From: an uncultured Porphyromonadaceae bacterium
GTDB taxonomy: Bacteria > Bacteroidota > Bacteroidia > Bacteroidales > Muribaculaceae
Length of the DNA: 33,605 nucleotides
Direction: 5' to 3'
NCBI GenBank assembly: GCA_947177405.1
Contig: CAMWUJ010000033.1
Span: 1 to 33,605 of the forward strand
Made by a program: the position numbers and the translations under genes. The notes under the pieces are model-generated. The model was not told where the DNA came from and ran no database searches. It worked only from the letters and a program-made list of their open reading frames with translations. Of the stretch, positions 1 to 7,808 are shown piece by piece. Each line of letters starts with the position of its first letter. Within the stretch, counting starts at the first letter, position 1.

Positions 1-59
1 AGATATTTATTATTGACGGGAGGACGGGAGGAACAGTAGATATTTATTATTGACGGGAG
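1..59. repeat. Two 22-bp direct repeats at the window edge
   Basis: Positions 1-22 and 38-59 are identical (AT-rich start, then TTGACGGGAG), giving a period of 37 bp. The array may continue to the left of the window. The separating bases (GACGGGAGGAAC...) are themselves GGGAG-rich and look like a degenerate tandem. No ORF explains it. Two copies are too few to call a CRISPR array. Confidence 0.6.
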
Positions 60-120
60 AACAGGAGAACAGGGAGCAATTATTCAATAATAATTGGAAT
101 ATAATTTGATATCACAACCC

Positions 121-208
121 GGGACGGGTTGCCGTAACAAAGTGCCGATTCCGCGATCTTAGTAGGGACGGCAACCCCGCCGGTGTTGAGGTTGCACCTA
201 CCCCTAAA
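121..208. repeat. Palindromic intergenic element with competing hairpins
   Basis: GGGTTGCCGT (126-135) and ACGGCAACCC (168-177) are perfect inverted arms around a 32-nt loop. A second GGTTGC at 191-196, followed by CCTAC, can instead pair with GTAGG...GCAACC (162-176), so two mutually exclusive stems are possible. The element lies 3' of the efflux operon (minus strand), with nothing convincing downstream on the plus strand. A related stem recurs at 29891-29947. The rest of 1-332 shows no supportable gene. Confidence 0.5.
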
Positions 209-332
209 ATTATCCTATGAAAAATTTACCATCTACCAATTAAAGATAATATGAGGGCCGTATATGACATATCGGAAGAAGAGGTGGTAAATGCAAAGAC
301 AAATCACGGGAATAAGATTGTAACCTGTAGAT

Positions 333-1649
333 TTACTCCTCACCCAGCTTTCCGATGGCTCTTAGCCATTCGACGCGATAAATCTGATATTGCGTAGTAG
401 CTTCGATCATATCGCTTCTTGCCTGTTGCCATTGATTCTGGGCATCCATAAGATCGGTCAGATTCGACATTCCTTCATCATATCTCTCCTGCATCACCCT
501 CATATTCTCCTCGGCTTGAGCCATTGCCACCTCCGCGGTTTTGATCAAGGAGAGTCCATCTTCAAGATTCATTGCCGTCTGTCGGGCCTGCAATTCAAGG
601 AGCTTGGTATTCTCTTCAAGATCGAGTTGGGCGCGCTCCACTTCCAGTTTGGCTTTTCTCACTTTTTTTGTGCCTTCCCCCCAGTGGAATATCGGAATCT
701 GCACGGCGAGCATCGCAACGCCGAAATTATCCTGCATCTTGGTTGTGTAAGGTATCATCATCCCATTCCCTGCATCTGCATAGCCTTTCATTTTTATATT
801 TCCATACCAGTTATAACCAAGACTAAGGCCTACGGTCGGCAAGAAATCACCGAGAGTCATTTTTACCTGCTGTTGAGAGGCCTCCACTTTATGATGGAGC
901 AAAGCCAATTCAGGACGAGAGGATATATCTGTAGAGGGGAGGCCGACGAATTGATACTTAGGCATAGTATCGATGGGCATAATCTGTGAAGAGAAATCCA
1001 CGCCAATAGCATTGCAAAGAGCCAGGCGGCAAAGTTCCGCACCGCTTTCAGCTTTTTTCATCTGATATGCGATCTCACTCTTTTTGGCATTGATACGCAG
1101 GAGGTCGTTTTCAGTAGCCATACCGACTTCGACAGCCAGGGAGGTTTGACCCAGAATTGTGTCGATCATGGCTGTATAGCTTTTGGTGAGCTTCACTTTA
1201 TCAAGTACTGCCACATACATCCAATAGGATTTAAGGGCATCTGCCATAACATCCATGCTCTCCATGCGCAGTTGTTCGGAAGCAACATCCTTGCCGATAC
1301 GGGCAAGCCTGCGGCCTGCAGTGATTTTTCCACCGGCATAGATGGGTTGGGTGATCTGCAGCCCGGCCATGTATGCTCCTCGCATCTCTACTTTCATGCC
1401 CATCATCTCCATATCAGGTACCATATACATACCGGTGGCCATACCCTGCACATTAGGGAGACGGGAGATGTCGGCAATCTTTACATCGAGTTCCGCCTGA
1501 CGGGCTGCCAGCTTGTATTGGGTGAGTGTACGGCTGTTCTCAACGGCCATGCGTCCGCAATCGTCGGCAGAAAGTTGCATCGGCGATTGGGCGGAGATAC
1601 AATTCACGACCACTGCCAATAATATCAACGAAATATATTTAGTTTTCAT
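333..1649 (-). CDS. TolC-family outer membrane efflux channel
   Basis: This is the outer-membrane exit duct of a tripartite RND pump. The protein is about 438 residues, normal for the TolC/OprM family. It begins with a signal peptide (MKTKYISLILLAVVV... cleaved near CISA-QS). The rest is the usual long amphipathic helical repeats rich in Ala, Glu and Gln, including a late segment with ERYDEGMSNLTDLMDAQ, a hallmark of the second TolC repeat. An ATG six codons upstream (1667) is also possible; I prefer 1649 because it puts the basic residues directly before the hydrophobic core. The start overlaps the end of the pump gene by 11 bp, so the two are translationally coupled. It is the last gene of the operon and no clear terminator follows it. 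Confidence 0.93.
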   Translation of the reverse strand: MKTKYISLILLAVVVNCISAQSPMQLSADDCGRMAVENSRTLTQYKLAARQAELDVKIADISRLPNVQGMATGMYMVPDMEMMGMKVEMRGAYMAGLQITQPIYAGGKITAGRRLARIGKDVASEQLRMESMDVMADALKSYWMYVAVLDKVKLTKSYTAMIDTILGQTSLAVEVGMATENDLLRINAKKSEIAYQMKKAESGAELCRLALCNAIGVDFSSQIMPIDTMPKYQFVGLPSTDISSRPELALLHHKVEASQQQVKMTLGDFLPTVGLSLGYNWYGNIKMKGYADAGNGMMIPYTTKMQDNFGVAMLAVQIPIFHWGEGTKKVRKAKLEVERAQLDLEENTKLLELQARQTAMNLEDGLSLIKTAEVAMAQAEENMRVMQERYDEGMSNLTDLMDAQNQWQQARSDMIEATTQYQIYRVEWLRAIGKLGEE

Positions 1650-4600
1650 TTTTATCTTTTTTCTCATCGTTTTTCGGTTTGCGTATTCTCATAAATGCAG
1701 TATAGAATACCGGGAGGAGAAGCAAAGTGATTGCGGTCCCGGCTGTCAGTCCTCCCATGATGGTTATAGCCATAGAGCCATACATCGGATCAAATATCAG
1801 GGGTATCATACCCACGATAGTGGTGAGGGAGGCCATCATCACCGGACGCACCCTCGACACCGTGGCCTCAATCACGGCATGATAGGGATGCATTCCTTCC
1901 TCCTTTTGCAGACGCCCGATTTCGTCAACAAGAACTATGGCGTTCTTAATCATCATTCCTATCAGCCCCATCATTCCGATTATCGCCATGAATGTGAACG
2001 GGCTGTCGGCAATCAACAGCGCCACAACAATCCCGATCGCAACAAAGGGGAAGCAGATAAGAATCAGCGCCACTTTCCGCCAGCTATTGAATAGAAGCAG
2101 AAGAATGATAACGATAAGGAAGAGAGTGATAGGCATAAATTTCAATACATTGGCCGTAGCTTCTGTCTGCATCTCTCCTTCGCCGACCCATCTCATAGAA
2201 TAGCCGGGAGGGAGAGGTATAGTCTCTATTTTCTCCTTAATATCTGAAATAACCTTTGTGGGAGTTGCTTCGCTGTTTTCGGGGTCGGGGTCACATTCTG
2301 CTTCGATTACCCTGCGGCCATTCAGACGCCTCATCATATTCTCACTCCATTCGAGTCGGATATCGTGGGCCACTGAGCTGAGAGGAATCGTGTGTAAAGC
2401 ATTATCGGCGACCTTGGCCGCGTTTCCCGCCATGATTGCAGCCGGTAAAGTCGATGGATCGATATGAATATTCATCATGCTCCATACCGGAATATCCCCC
2501 GGTTCCTTGATATCAGAACCATCGGAATTTTTGATTTTTAGATTCACAATCATCATGTTGTCACCATCGGTCATCGTGCCTACAGGCATTCCATCGGTTG
2601 CGGCAAGCAAGGCATTGGCAACATCTCCACGTGTCACTCCTCCTCTGAGCGCATCGTTCGGGTCATATTCCGCCACGAGGGTTCTCGCTGTTGGATTCCA
2701 GTTGTTTTGCACAGAATAAGCATCAACATATCGGCTATCCCTCATTATCTTCTCGGCTTCGGCGCTAAGCTTGCGTAAAACTTCAGGATCCGGGCCGGCA
2801 AATTCCACTTCCACCGTATGGCTTGAAGAGATGGAGAAATTGTATTTGCGGACTCTTATATATGCATCCGGGAATTTTTCCCTGAGTTCACGACGTATCC
2901 CCGGAATCTTCTTCACCACCGCATCATAGTCCTTGCAGTCCACAAGAAGTTCCCCGTAGCAGTCTCCGCCCGAAGTCATCGGGCGTACCAGACAATAGCG
3001 TGCGGCCGGTCCTCCAGTGCTGACTGCCACACGCTCTATCTCTTTATCGGAGGAAACTATTCGCGCCATGGAGTCAAGTTCTGTGATAACCTTTTCGGGA
3101 GAGGTCTGTGACGGGAAGTAACATTCCACCACAAATTGCTTATAATCAAAATCCGGGAAAAATAGATTCTTAACTTTGGTCAGGGCATAGCAGCTTGCTC
3201 CGAGCACAATTGCGGCAATAAGGATTGTAATCCATCGGTGAGCTATAAGACCGCTGATAGTCCTTCTGATCAGCTTGTGAACCGGAGAATTCATAACGGA
3301 TCCGTCAGAGGAATTGGTCTCTTTCCCTGATTCCTTTTTGGGCAGCCATGCAGAGGCACATACAGGCACCTGAACCAAAGCCAACACCCAGCTTGCAAGC
3401 AGGCTGACACATAGCACAAGGAAGAGATCTCCCGCATATTCTCCTGCTGAGTCGGGCGAAAGATATATTGCGATGAAAGTTGCGGCAGCGATTATAGTGG
3501 CTCCCAGAAGAGGAAGGGCTGTGTTTTTTCCTATACGATAGAGATACTGATCCGGCTTGAGTCCCTTTTTTTTGTCGATAAGAATGCCGTCCATGATCAC
3601 CACTGCGTTATCCACCAACATACCCATAGCCACGATGAACGCTCCTAAGGATATGCGTTGAAGAGTCGTTCCCATCTGAAGAAGAATAGGAAAAGAGAGG
3701 GCGATGGTCAGCACCAGTCCGAATCCTATTATCATACCGCTTCTCCATCCCATGGTGAATATAAGGATAAGGATAACGATTATGACTGATTCCAACAGGT
3801 TGATCATAAATGATGAGATAGCTTCATTCACCTTGTCGGGCTGGAAAAATATCTTGTCGATCTTCATTCCTGCCGGTACGGTTTTCATCACTTCATCGAG
3901 TCGGGCGTCAACAGCTTTGCCAACATCGGGTACGATCGCATCTCCTTCCATTGCAATGGCTATTGCAATAGCGGGCTCTCCGTTGATAAAGAAACCGTTT
4001 CTCTGAGGTGTTGAGAGTGTGCGCTCAATCTTGGCTATCTCCCCCAGTCGGATTCTTTTGCCTGCAGGAGTGTTGAGTTCAAGATTTCTCAAATCCTCAA
4101 CAGTGTTCACTCCTTCATTCACTCTAAGGCGCAGATTCTCCGCCCCATCTTTCATATTTCCTGCGTTGACCGGTTTGGATGCCTGTTGCAAAGCCATCAT
4201 AACCTGTGTGGGAATCATCCCATTGCGGGCCAGCTCCTCTTTTGATAGAATGATGTCGATGGTTTCATCGCGTGTGCCTGATATGGAGATTCGCTTCACA
4301 CCGGGCACGTCAGATAGCTCTCTACGGATATATTTGGCATATTTTTCAAGTTCGGGATATGAATAACCATCTCCGGTCAGGGCATAGAATATGCCATACA
4401 CATCCATCAGGTCGTCCATAACGATAGGATCGTAGGTGCCGGCAGGCAATTTTGCCTTTACCCCATCCACTTTGCGTCGCAGCAGGTCGAAATGTTGTTC
4501 GAGATCTTCGGCCAACACGGTCATCTTGAATTCGACAGTGATCATGGCCATTCCATCCTGACAATCAGTCTTTATCTTATATACATCGGGGAGAGTGCGC

Positions 4601-4815
4601 AGTTCATCTTCCATCATTTGCGCCACATTCATCTCTACTTCGTGAGCCGAAGCACCGGGATAGGGCACTATCACCATCGCCTGCTTTGGTGCTACTGCCG
4701 GATCTTCAAGTTTAGGCATGTTGATAAAAGCAAGCACGCCGGCCACAATGATTATAGCCATGAACGACCAGAACAACACTGTTCGTTCCATAAAGAATCG
4801 GGTCACTCTATTCAT
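1639..4815 (-). CDS. RND-family efflux pump, inner-membrane permease
   Basis: This proton-driven exporter of the AcrB/HAE superfamily has 1058 residues, full length. The architecture is a first membrane helix near residues 12-32, a large periplasmic loop, a helix block around 335-500, a second periplasmic loop, and a final helix block from about 880. In helix 4 the motif GMLVDNAVV has Asp402 followed by Asn403, where AcrB has the pair Asp407-Asp408. In helix 10, MIKNAIVLVDE supplies Lys957, matching AcrB Lys940. A one-Asp relay is seen in part of the family, so the pump is probably functional, but its substrate cannot be read from sequence. The start overlaps the stop of the adaptor gene by 4 bp (ATGA). 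Drugs, bile salts or a metal are possible substrates. Confidence 0.93.
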   Translation of the reverse strand: MNRVTRFFMERTVLFWSFMAIIIVAGVLAFINMPKLEDPAVAPKQAMVIVPYPGASAHEVEMNVAQMMEDELRTLPDVYKIKTDCQDGMAMITVEFKMTVLAEDLEQHFDLLRRKVDGVKAKLPAGTYDPIVMDDLMDVYGIFYALTGDGYSYPELEKYAKYIRRELSDVPGVKRISISGTRDETIDIILSKEELARNGMIPTQVMMALQQASKPVNAGNMKDGAENLRLRVNEGVNTVEDLRNLELNTPAGKRIRLGEIAKIERTLSTPQRNGFFINGEPAIAIAIAMEGDAIVPDVGKAVDARLDEVMKTVPAGMKIDKIFFQPDKVNEAISSFMINLLESVIIVILILIFTMGWRSGMIIGFGLVLTIALSFPILLQMGTTLQRISLGAFIVAMGMLVDNAVVIMDGILIDKKKGLKPDQYLYRIGKNTALPLLGATIIAAATFIAIYLSPDSAGEYAGDLFLVLCVSLLASWVLALVQVPVCASAWLPKKESGKETNSSDGSVMNSPVHKLIRRTISGLIAHRWITILIAAIVLGASCYALTKVKNLFFPDFDYKQFVVECYFPSQTSPEKVITELDSMARIVSSDKEIERVAVSTGGPAARYCLVRPMTSGGDCYGELLVDCKDYDAVVKKIPGIRRELREKFPDAYIRVRKYNFSISSSHTVEVEFAGPDPEVLRKLSAEAEKIMRDSRYVDAYSVQNNWNPTARTLVAEYDPNDALRGGVTRGDVANALLAATDGMPVGTMTDGDNMMIVNLKIKNSDGSDIKEPGDIPVWSMMNIHIDPSTLPAAIMAGNAAKVADNALHTIPLSSVAHDIRLEWSENMMRRLNGRRVIEAECDPDPENSEATPTKVISDIKEKIETIPLPPGYSMRWVGEGEMQTEATANVLKFMPITLFLIVIILLLLFNSWRKVALILICFPFVAIGIVVALLIADSPFTFMAIIGMMGLIGMMIKNAIVLVDEIGRLQKEEGMHPYHAVIEATVSRVRPVMMASLTTIVGMIPLIFDPMYGSMAITIMGGLTAGTAITLLLLPVFYTAFMRIRKPKNDEKKDKNEN

Positions 4816-5873
4816 AACATTCCTCCGAAATTGGTTTCAGCCGGTTTTTCTATTACCTTGACTTTCTCCCCTTCATGGAGCATCCTCACCCCGGCACGCA
4901 CCACGGAGGCACCGGGTGTCAACCCCGAAATCACTTCGACCTCTTCTCCCTCATATCGGGGATTGATTTCAATCTGACGCATCGATACTGTGGAATCGGG
5001 GTTCAATACCCATACCCATTCTTTCCCCTCTTTTCTGAATACAGCGCTTGCAGGAATCCTGAGATTCTCATTGGCGGTAGAATTAAATTCCATTCTTACA
5101 TTTACGTTCATTCCCGGAGTGAGGGTCTTGCTTTCTCCCTTGAAGCCTAATTTCATACGGTAAAGTTGATTGCCATCTGCTTTAGGCACAATGCTGAGGA
5201 TGGTCATGGCGTATTCTGTGGAAGGGGAATGGGTTGTGCCGCAATAGATGCCCTTAATGTTATTCCTTTCAAGATACAAGGAGACAGGGATATCTACCAC
5301 TACGGCCTTTTGAGAGACATCAAGCAGCGTGAAAACGGCTGTGCCTGCATCAACCATTTCACCTGCCGAGAAGTTGACCGATTCGATTATTCCGGAGGTT
5401 GGAGATGTGAGCCGTGTATATGCCAATTTATTTTTATTTGCCTGAAGCTGAACTCCCAACTGCTGAAGTCCGGCAACGGCCTTTTCATAATCATTGGCCG
5501 ACATGCTTTTCTTCTCAAAGAGTTTTTGGGCCCTTCCCACTTCCTCTTTCACTTGATTATATTGTATCTGCAGGGCTTCCACTCCTAATTTATAGTCGGA
5601 ATCGTCGAGAGTGGCAAGAAGTTGACCTTTTGATACGTGTTGGCCTTCATGCACATAGATATGATTCAGTTGGCCTGCGGTTTTAAAGCCTACGCTGAGT
5701 TCACCTCTTTCTTCCACCACTCCTGCAAATTCACGTTCTTCTTCGGTCAAATCTCCCGACGGCATAACGACATATACATTATGCACATTATGCGGAGATG
5801 TAGCTTTCTCTTCCTTTTCATTGGTGCATGCGCCCAGGCAGAGCACCGGTATAATCATCCATTGATATTTCAT
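4812..5873 (-). CDS. RND efflux periplasmic adaptor (membrane fusion) lipoprotein
   Basis: This 353-residue adaptor joins the inner-membrane pump to the TolC-like channel. The signal peptide ends in a lipobox LGAC with Cys16 as the lipidation site. The family's domain order is readable. A lipoyl half with VGFKTAGQLNHIYVHEGQHVSKGQ lies at about 60-90, followed by a short helical hairpin (about 95-150) and the second lipoyl half with LTSPTSGIIESVNFSAGEMV (about 155-180). A beta-barrel and a C-terminal membrane-proximal domain complete it. It is the first gene of the operon, and its stop overlaps the pump start. The divergent AraC regulator at 6041 is the natural candidate regulator. Confidence 0.93.
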   Translation of the reverse strand: MKYQWMIIPVLCLGACTNEKEEKATSPHNVHNVYVVMPSGDLTEEEREFAGVVEERGELSVGFKTAGQLNHIYVHEGQHVSKGQLLATLDDSDYKLGVEALQIQYNQVKEEVGRAQKLFEKKSMSANDYEKAVAGLQQLGVQLQANKNKLAYTRLTSPTSGIIESVNFSAGEMVDAGTAVFTLLDVSQKAVVVDIPVSLYLERNNIKGIYCGTTHSPSTEYAMTILSIVPKADGNQLYRMKLGFKGESKTLTPGMNVNVRMEFNSTANENLRIPASAVFRKEGKEWVWVLNPDSTVSMRQIEINPRYEGEEVEVISGLTPGASVVRAGVRMLHEGEKVKVIEKPAETNFGGML

Positions 5874-5899
5874 TTCTATTATGCATTTTTTTTGCTTGG

Positions 5900-5907
5900 C
5901 AAAGGTA
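5900..5907 (-). promoter_or_regulatory. -7 box of the efflux operon promoter
   Basis: On the minus strand TACCTTTG matches the Bacteroidetes -7 consensus TAnnTTTG, 26 bp upstream of the adaptor start codon. No TTTG lies 19-21 bp further upstream, so the -33 element is weak or absent. That fits a promoter needing an activator such as the neighbouring AraC-type protein (inference). Confidence 0.55.
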
Positions 5908-6014
5908 CGTCTTTCTTATAATTACGGGTTGTTTGATTAGGAGTTAAAAATGTTCATATTTTCTGTAATGGGGTAAAATAGAACAATAATATAGGAGGAT
6001 TAAGAAATTTTCGT

Positions 6015-6022
6015 TACTTTTA
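6015..6022 (+). promoter_or_regulatory. Possible -7 box for the AraC-type regulator
   Basis: TACTTTTA differs from TAnnTTTG only at the last base and lies 18 bp before the start codon at 6041, a usual distance in this phylum. No clear -33 element is visible. Confidence 0.3.
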
Positions 6023-6040
6023 CAGAAAAATAAAGCAGAT

Positions 6041-6988
6041 ATGGCATCCTGTAAAGGTCCGGATAACGGAAATCATGTCTCCATAGATGAGCTTAATATA
6101 GAAGAAATAGCCAGAATTGATAGTGTGATCGGATCCGAGAAAGGATTTATAGCTTCAGATAATCTTGAATCGACCGTATCTCTCAATTCTGATTATATAG
6201 ATTCGATAGGCGAATTTAAAGTGGGAGCACCCTTCAAAATACGATTCACTATGATGCTTTTCTGTGTGGAAGGGGAGATGGAGGTTCAGCTAAACCTTGT
6301 CAGTCATACCCTTCGCTCCGGGGAAATGCTGATGGTCATTGAGGGCACCGTTGTGGTAGGATTGCGGATGGATCCTGATCTAAGAATGTTCATTATGGGA
6401 TATACCCGCAGTTTTATCAATTCCCTCCCCCCTTCAAGGCTAACCAATAAGGCTCTTGATCATCTTCTTGATCACCCGGTGGTGCGTCTGGGAGCGAAGG
6501 AGATGGAGGATATTTATTCTACGTATAAGATTATAAGCCATCGTTTATCGGAAGATGGTTTCGAGTTGAAGAATGAACTTGTATGGGCAGGCCTTCAGAT
6601 GATAGGTTGTATTCTCACCAATTGTCTGAACGACTCTCCTGAAGTTGAAGTGCCTGTAAATCGGAAACAGCTTATGGTAAGGGATTTCATCCGGTTGGTT
6701 GGGAGATACGGGGCCTCGCAGAGGTCTATCCCTTTTTATGCGCAGAAGTTATGCGTCTCGCCAAAATATCTCGGACAGATTGTAACGGAAATCACTGAGA
6801 TGACTCCCCGTAACTGGATATGCCGGCAAGTGGTGCTTGAGGCCAAGGCTTTGCTTGACAATCCTGCGTTAACAGTCCAGCAAGTGAGCGAGGCCCTGAA
6901 TTTTGCCAACCAATCATTTTTCGGCACTTTCTTTCGGCGCCATACGGGCATTTCCCCTAAGGAGTACAGATTAAGGTCTAATATTTGA
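6041..6988 (+). CDS. AraC-family transcriptional regulator
   Basis: This is a 315-residue regulator. The first ~200 residues form a sensor-like region with a cupin-type pattern (MLFCVEGEMEVQLNL, then LRSGEMLMVIEGTVV). The C-terminal ~100 residues are a classic double helix-turn-helix: YAQKLCVSPKYLGQIV for the first helix pair, and LTVQQVSEALNFANQSFFGTFFRRHTGISPKEYR for the second, with the conserved FGxFFRRxxGxSPxEYR signature. It is transcribed away from the efflux operon across a 167-bp shared spacer, the usual arrangement for a local regulator. The ligand is unknown. It resembles the many Bacteroidetes AraC proteins next to RND pumps. Confidence 0.9.
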   Translation: MASCKGPDNGNHVSIDELNIEEIARIDSVIGSEKGFIASDNLESTVSLNSDYIDSIGEFKVGAPFKIRFTMMLFCVEGEMEVQLNLVSHTLRSGEMLMVIEGTVVVGLRMDPDLRMFIMGYTRSFINSLPPSRLTNKALDHLLDHPVVRLGAKEMEDIYSTYKIISHRLSEDGFELKNELVWAGLQMIGCILTNCLNDSPEVEVPVNRKQLMVRDFIRLVGRYGASQRSIPFYAQKLCVSPKYLGQIVTEITEMTPRNWICRQVVLEAKALLDNPALTVQQVSEALNFANQSFFGTFFRRHTGISPKEYRLRSNI

Positions 6989-7001
6989 CGGCAGCTCTGC
7001 G

Positions 7002-7066
7002 TTTGCTGTTTTAAATTTGGTGGAGAGCCGGGATTTTGCTATTTTAAATTTGGTGGAGAGCCGGGA
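7002..7066. repeat. Tandem 32-bp repeat, two copies
   Basis: 7002-7033 and 7035-7066 are identical except for one base (G7008/A7041), with a period of 33 bp. Each unit contains AAATTTGGTGGAGAGCCGG. A diverged single copy, AAATTTGGTGCAGAGTCCGG, sits at 9484-9503 in the next comparable intergenic region. No reading frame or promoter explains it. Confidence 0.7.
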
Positions 7067-7157
7067 GGCTTCATTTTTCATATAAACAAATGTGACCAAG
7101 TGCCAAGGGAAGGTATTTTATTTGCAAATACAAAATTCATTTTCTAATGTGGATTTA

Positions 7158-7206
7158 AAAAGGACTGAAAAGGATTCTTTTTTATTTAAGAGAATATATA
7201 ATTTTG
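7158..7206 (+). promoter_or_regulatory. Duplicated promoter block, copy 1
   Basis: This 49-bp block matches 9773-9821 at 43 of 49 positions without gaps. It holds two AAAAGGA motifs, a run of six T, and ends in TAATTTTG, a perfect TAnnTTTG -7 box, 66 bp before the start at 7273. The bases between 7206 and 7273 are very AT-rich. The shared block suggests common regulation of the two downstream genes. Confidence 0.6.
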
Positions 7207-7272
7207 TAAAAATACTTTTAAATTATTTCATTACAAATTAGCAAAAATACTGATTTAAATTATCTTAATGTT

Positions 7273-7635
7273 ATGTTAGACGAAATTGTATCAGCCGGAT
7301 TAAACGTGGCGGAGGATAAACTCCAAGGCACTCCCGAGCAGGAGGAAAAGAAAAGCGCGGGGAGCAAGCTACTGAGATTCTTTATCTCCTTGATATGGGG
7401 AGTGGTATGTTTCTTAGTCTCTATGGTGGCGGTTATTGGTATTATTACAGGGAAGATGCCCGGGTTTGCTGAAAAACCGATATTTCTTGTATTATCCATC
7501 GGTCTGTGTATTCTGCTATCGATCATCACTTTCTCAGTGCCCTATTTAAGAAAGAAAGGGAGTTTCACAAGATGGTGTGGTATCGTTTTATTAGGAGATG
7601 CCATCTGGTGGATCTATGTCATCTGCACTATGTGA
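7273..7635 (+). CDS. Small three-helix membrane protein of unknown function
   Basis: The 120-residue protein has a short charged N-terminus (about 1-30, rich in Glu/Lys). Three hydrophobic segments follow, at about 34-58 (FFISLIWGVVCFLVSMVAVI), 67-90 (PIFLVLSIGLCILLSIITF) and 100-119. There is no signal peptide cleavage site and no catalytic motif. I do not recognise the family. It is a single gene between the duplicated promoter block and a hairpin terminator, so it is probably transcribed alone. The -7 box and the balanced amino-acid composition support a real gene. Confidence 0.65.
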   Translation: MLDEIVSAGLNVAEDKLQGTPEQEEKKSAGSKLLRFFISLIWGVVCFLVSMVAVIGIITGKMPGFAEKPIFLVLSIGLCILLSIITFSVPYLRKKGSFTRWCGIVLLGDAIWWIYVICTM

Positions 7636-7663
7636 TGAAGAAGGAAAAATAGAAACCAAATAA

Positions 7664-7694
7664 TAACCGGATTCGGTCACTCCGAATCCGGTTA
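7664..7694. terminator. Hairpin terminator, probably bidirectional
   Basis: A perfect 13-bp stem TAACCGGATTCGG / CCGAATCCGGTTA encloses a 5-nt loop. It lies between the plus-strand membrane protein gene and the convergent minus-strand AAA/PD-(D/E)XK gene. There is no long T-run on either side, so it is a weak intrinsic terminator by classical rules. Confidence 0.65.
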
Positions 7695-7808
7695 TAAAGG
7701 TAAGTGAAATATTCAAGTTTCACAAACTCATAAATGCCTCCCATACTGGTGGGAGCTGAAATATCGCTCTCGGAAAAAGTGGTTATAAATCGGACACATT
7801 CCCATTTT

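Noticed and set aside
1..59. Possible CRISPR array
   Set aside because: Only two 22-bp copies with a 15-bp spacer are visible and no cas gene is present. The repeats at 7002 and 13342 are contiguous tandems without spacers.
251..397. 48-codon plus-strand frame whose start (ISEEEVVNAKTNHGNKIVT) faintly resembles the N-terminus of P-type cation ATPases
   Set aside because: It runs antisense into the 3' end of the TolC-like gene, has no promoter, and the resemblance is too short to support even a relic call.
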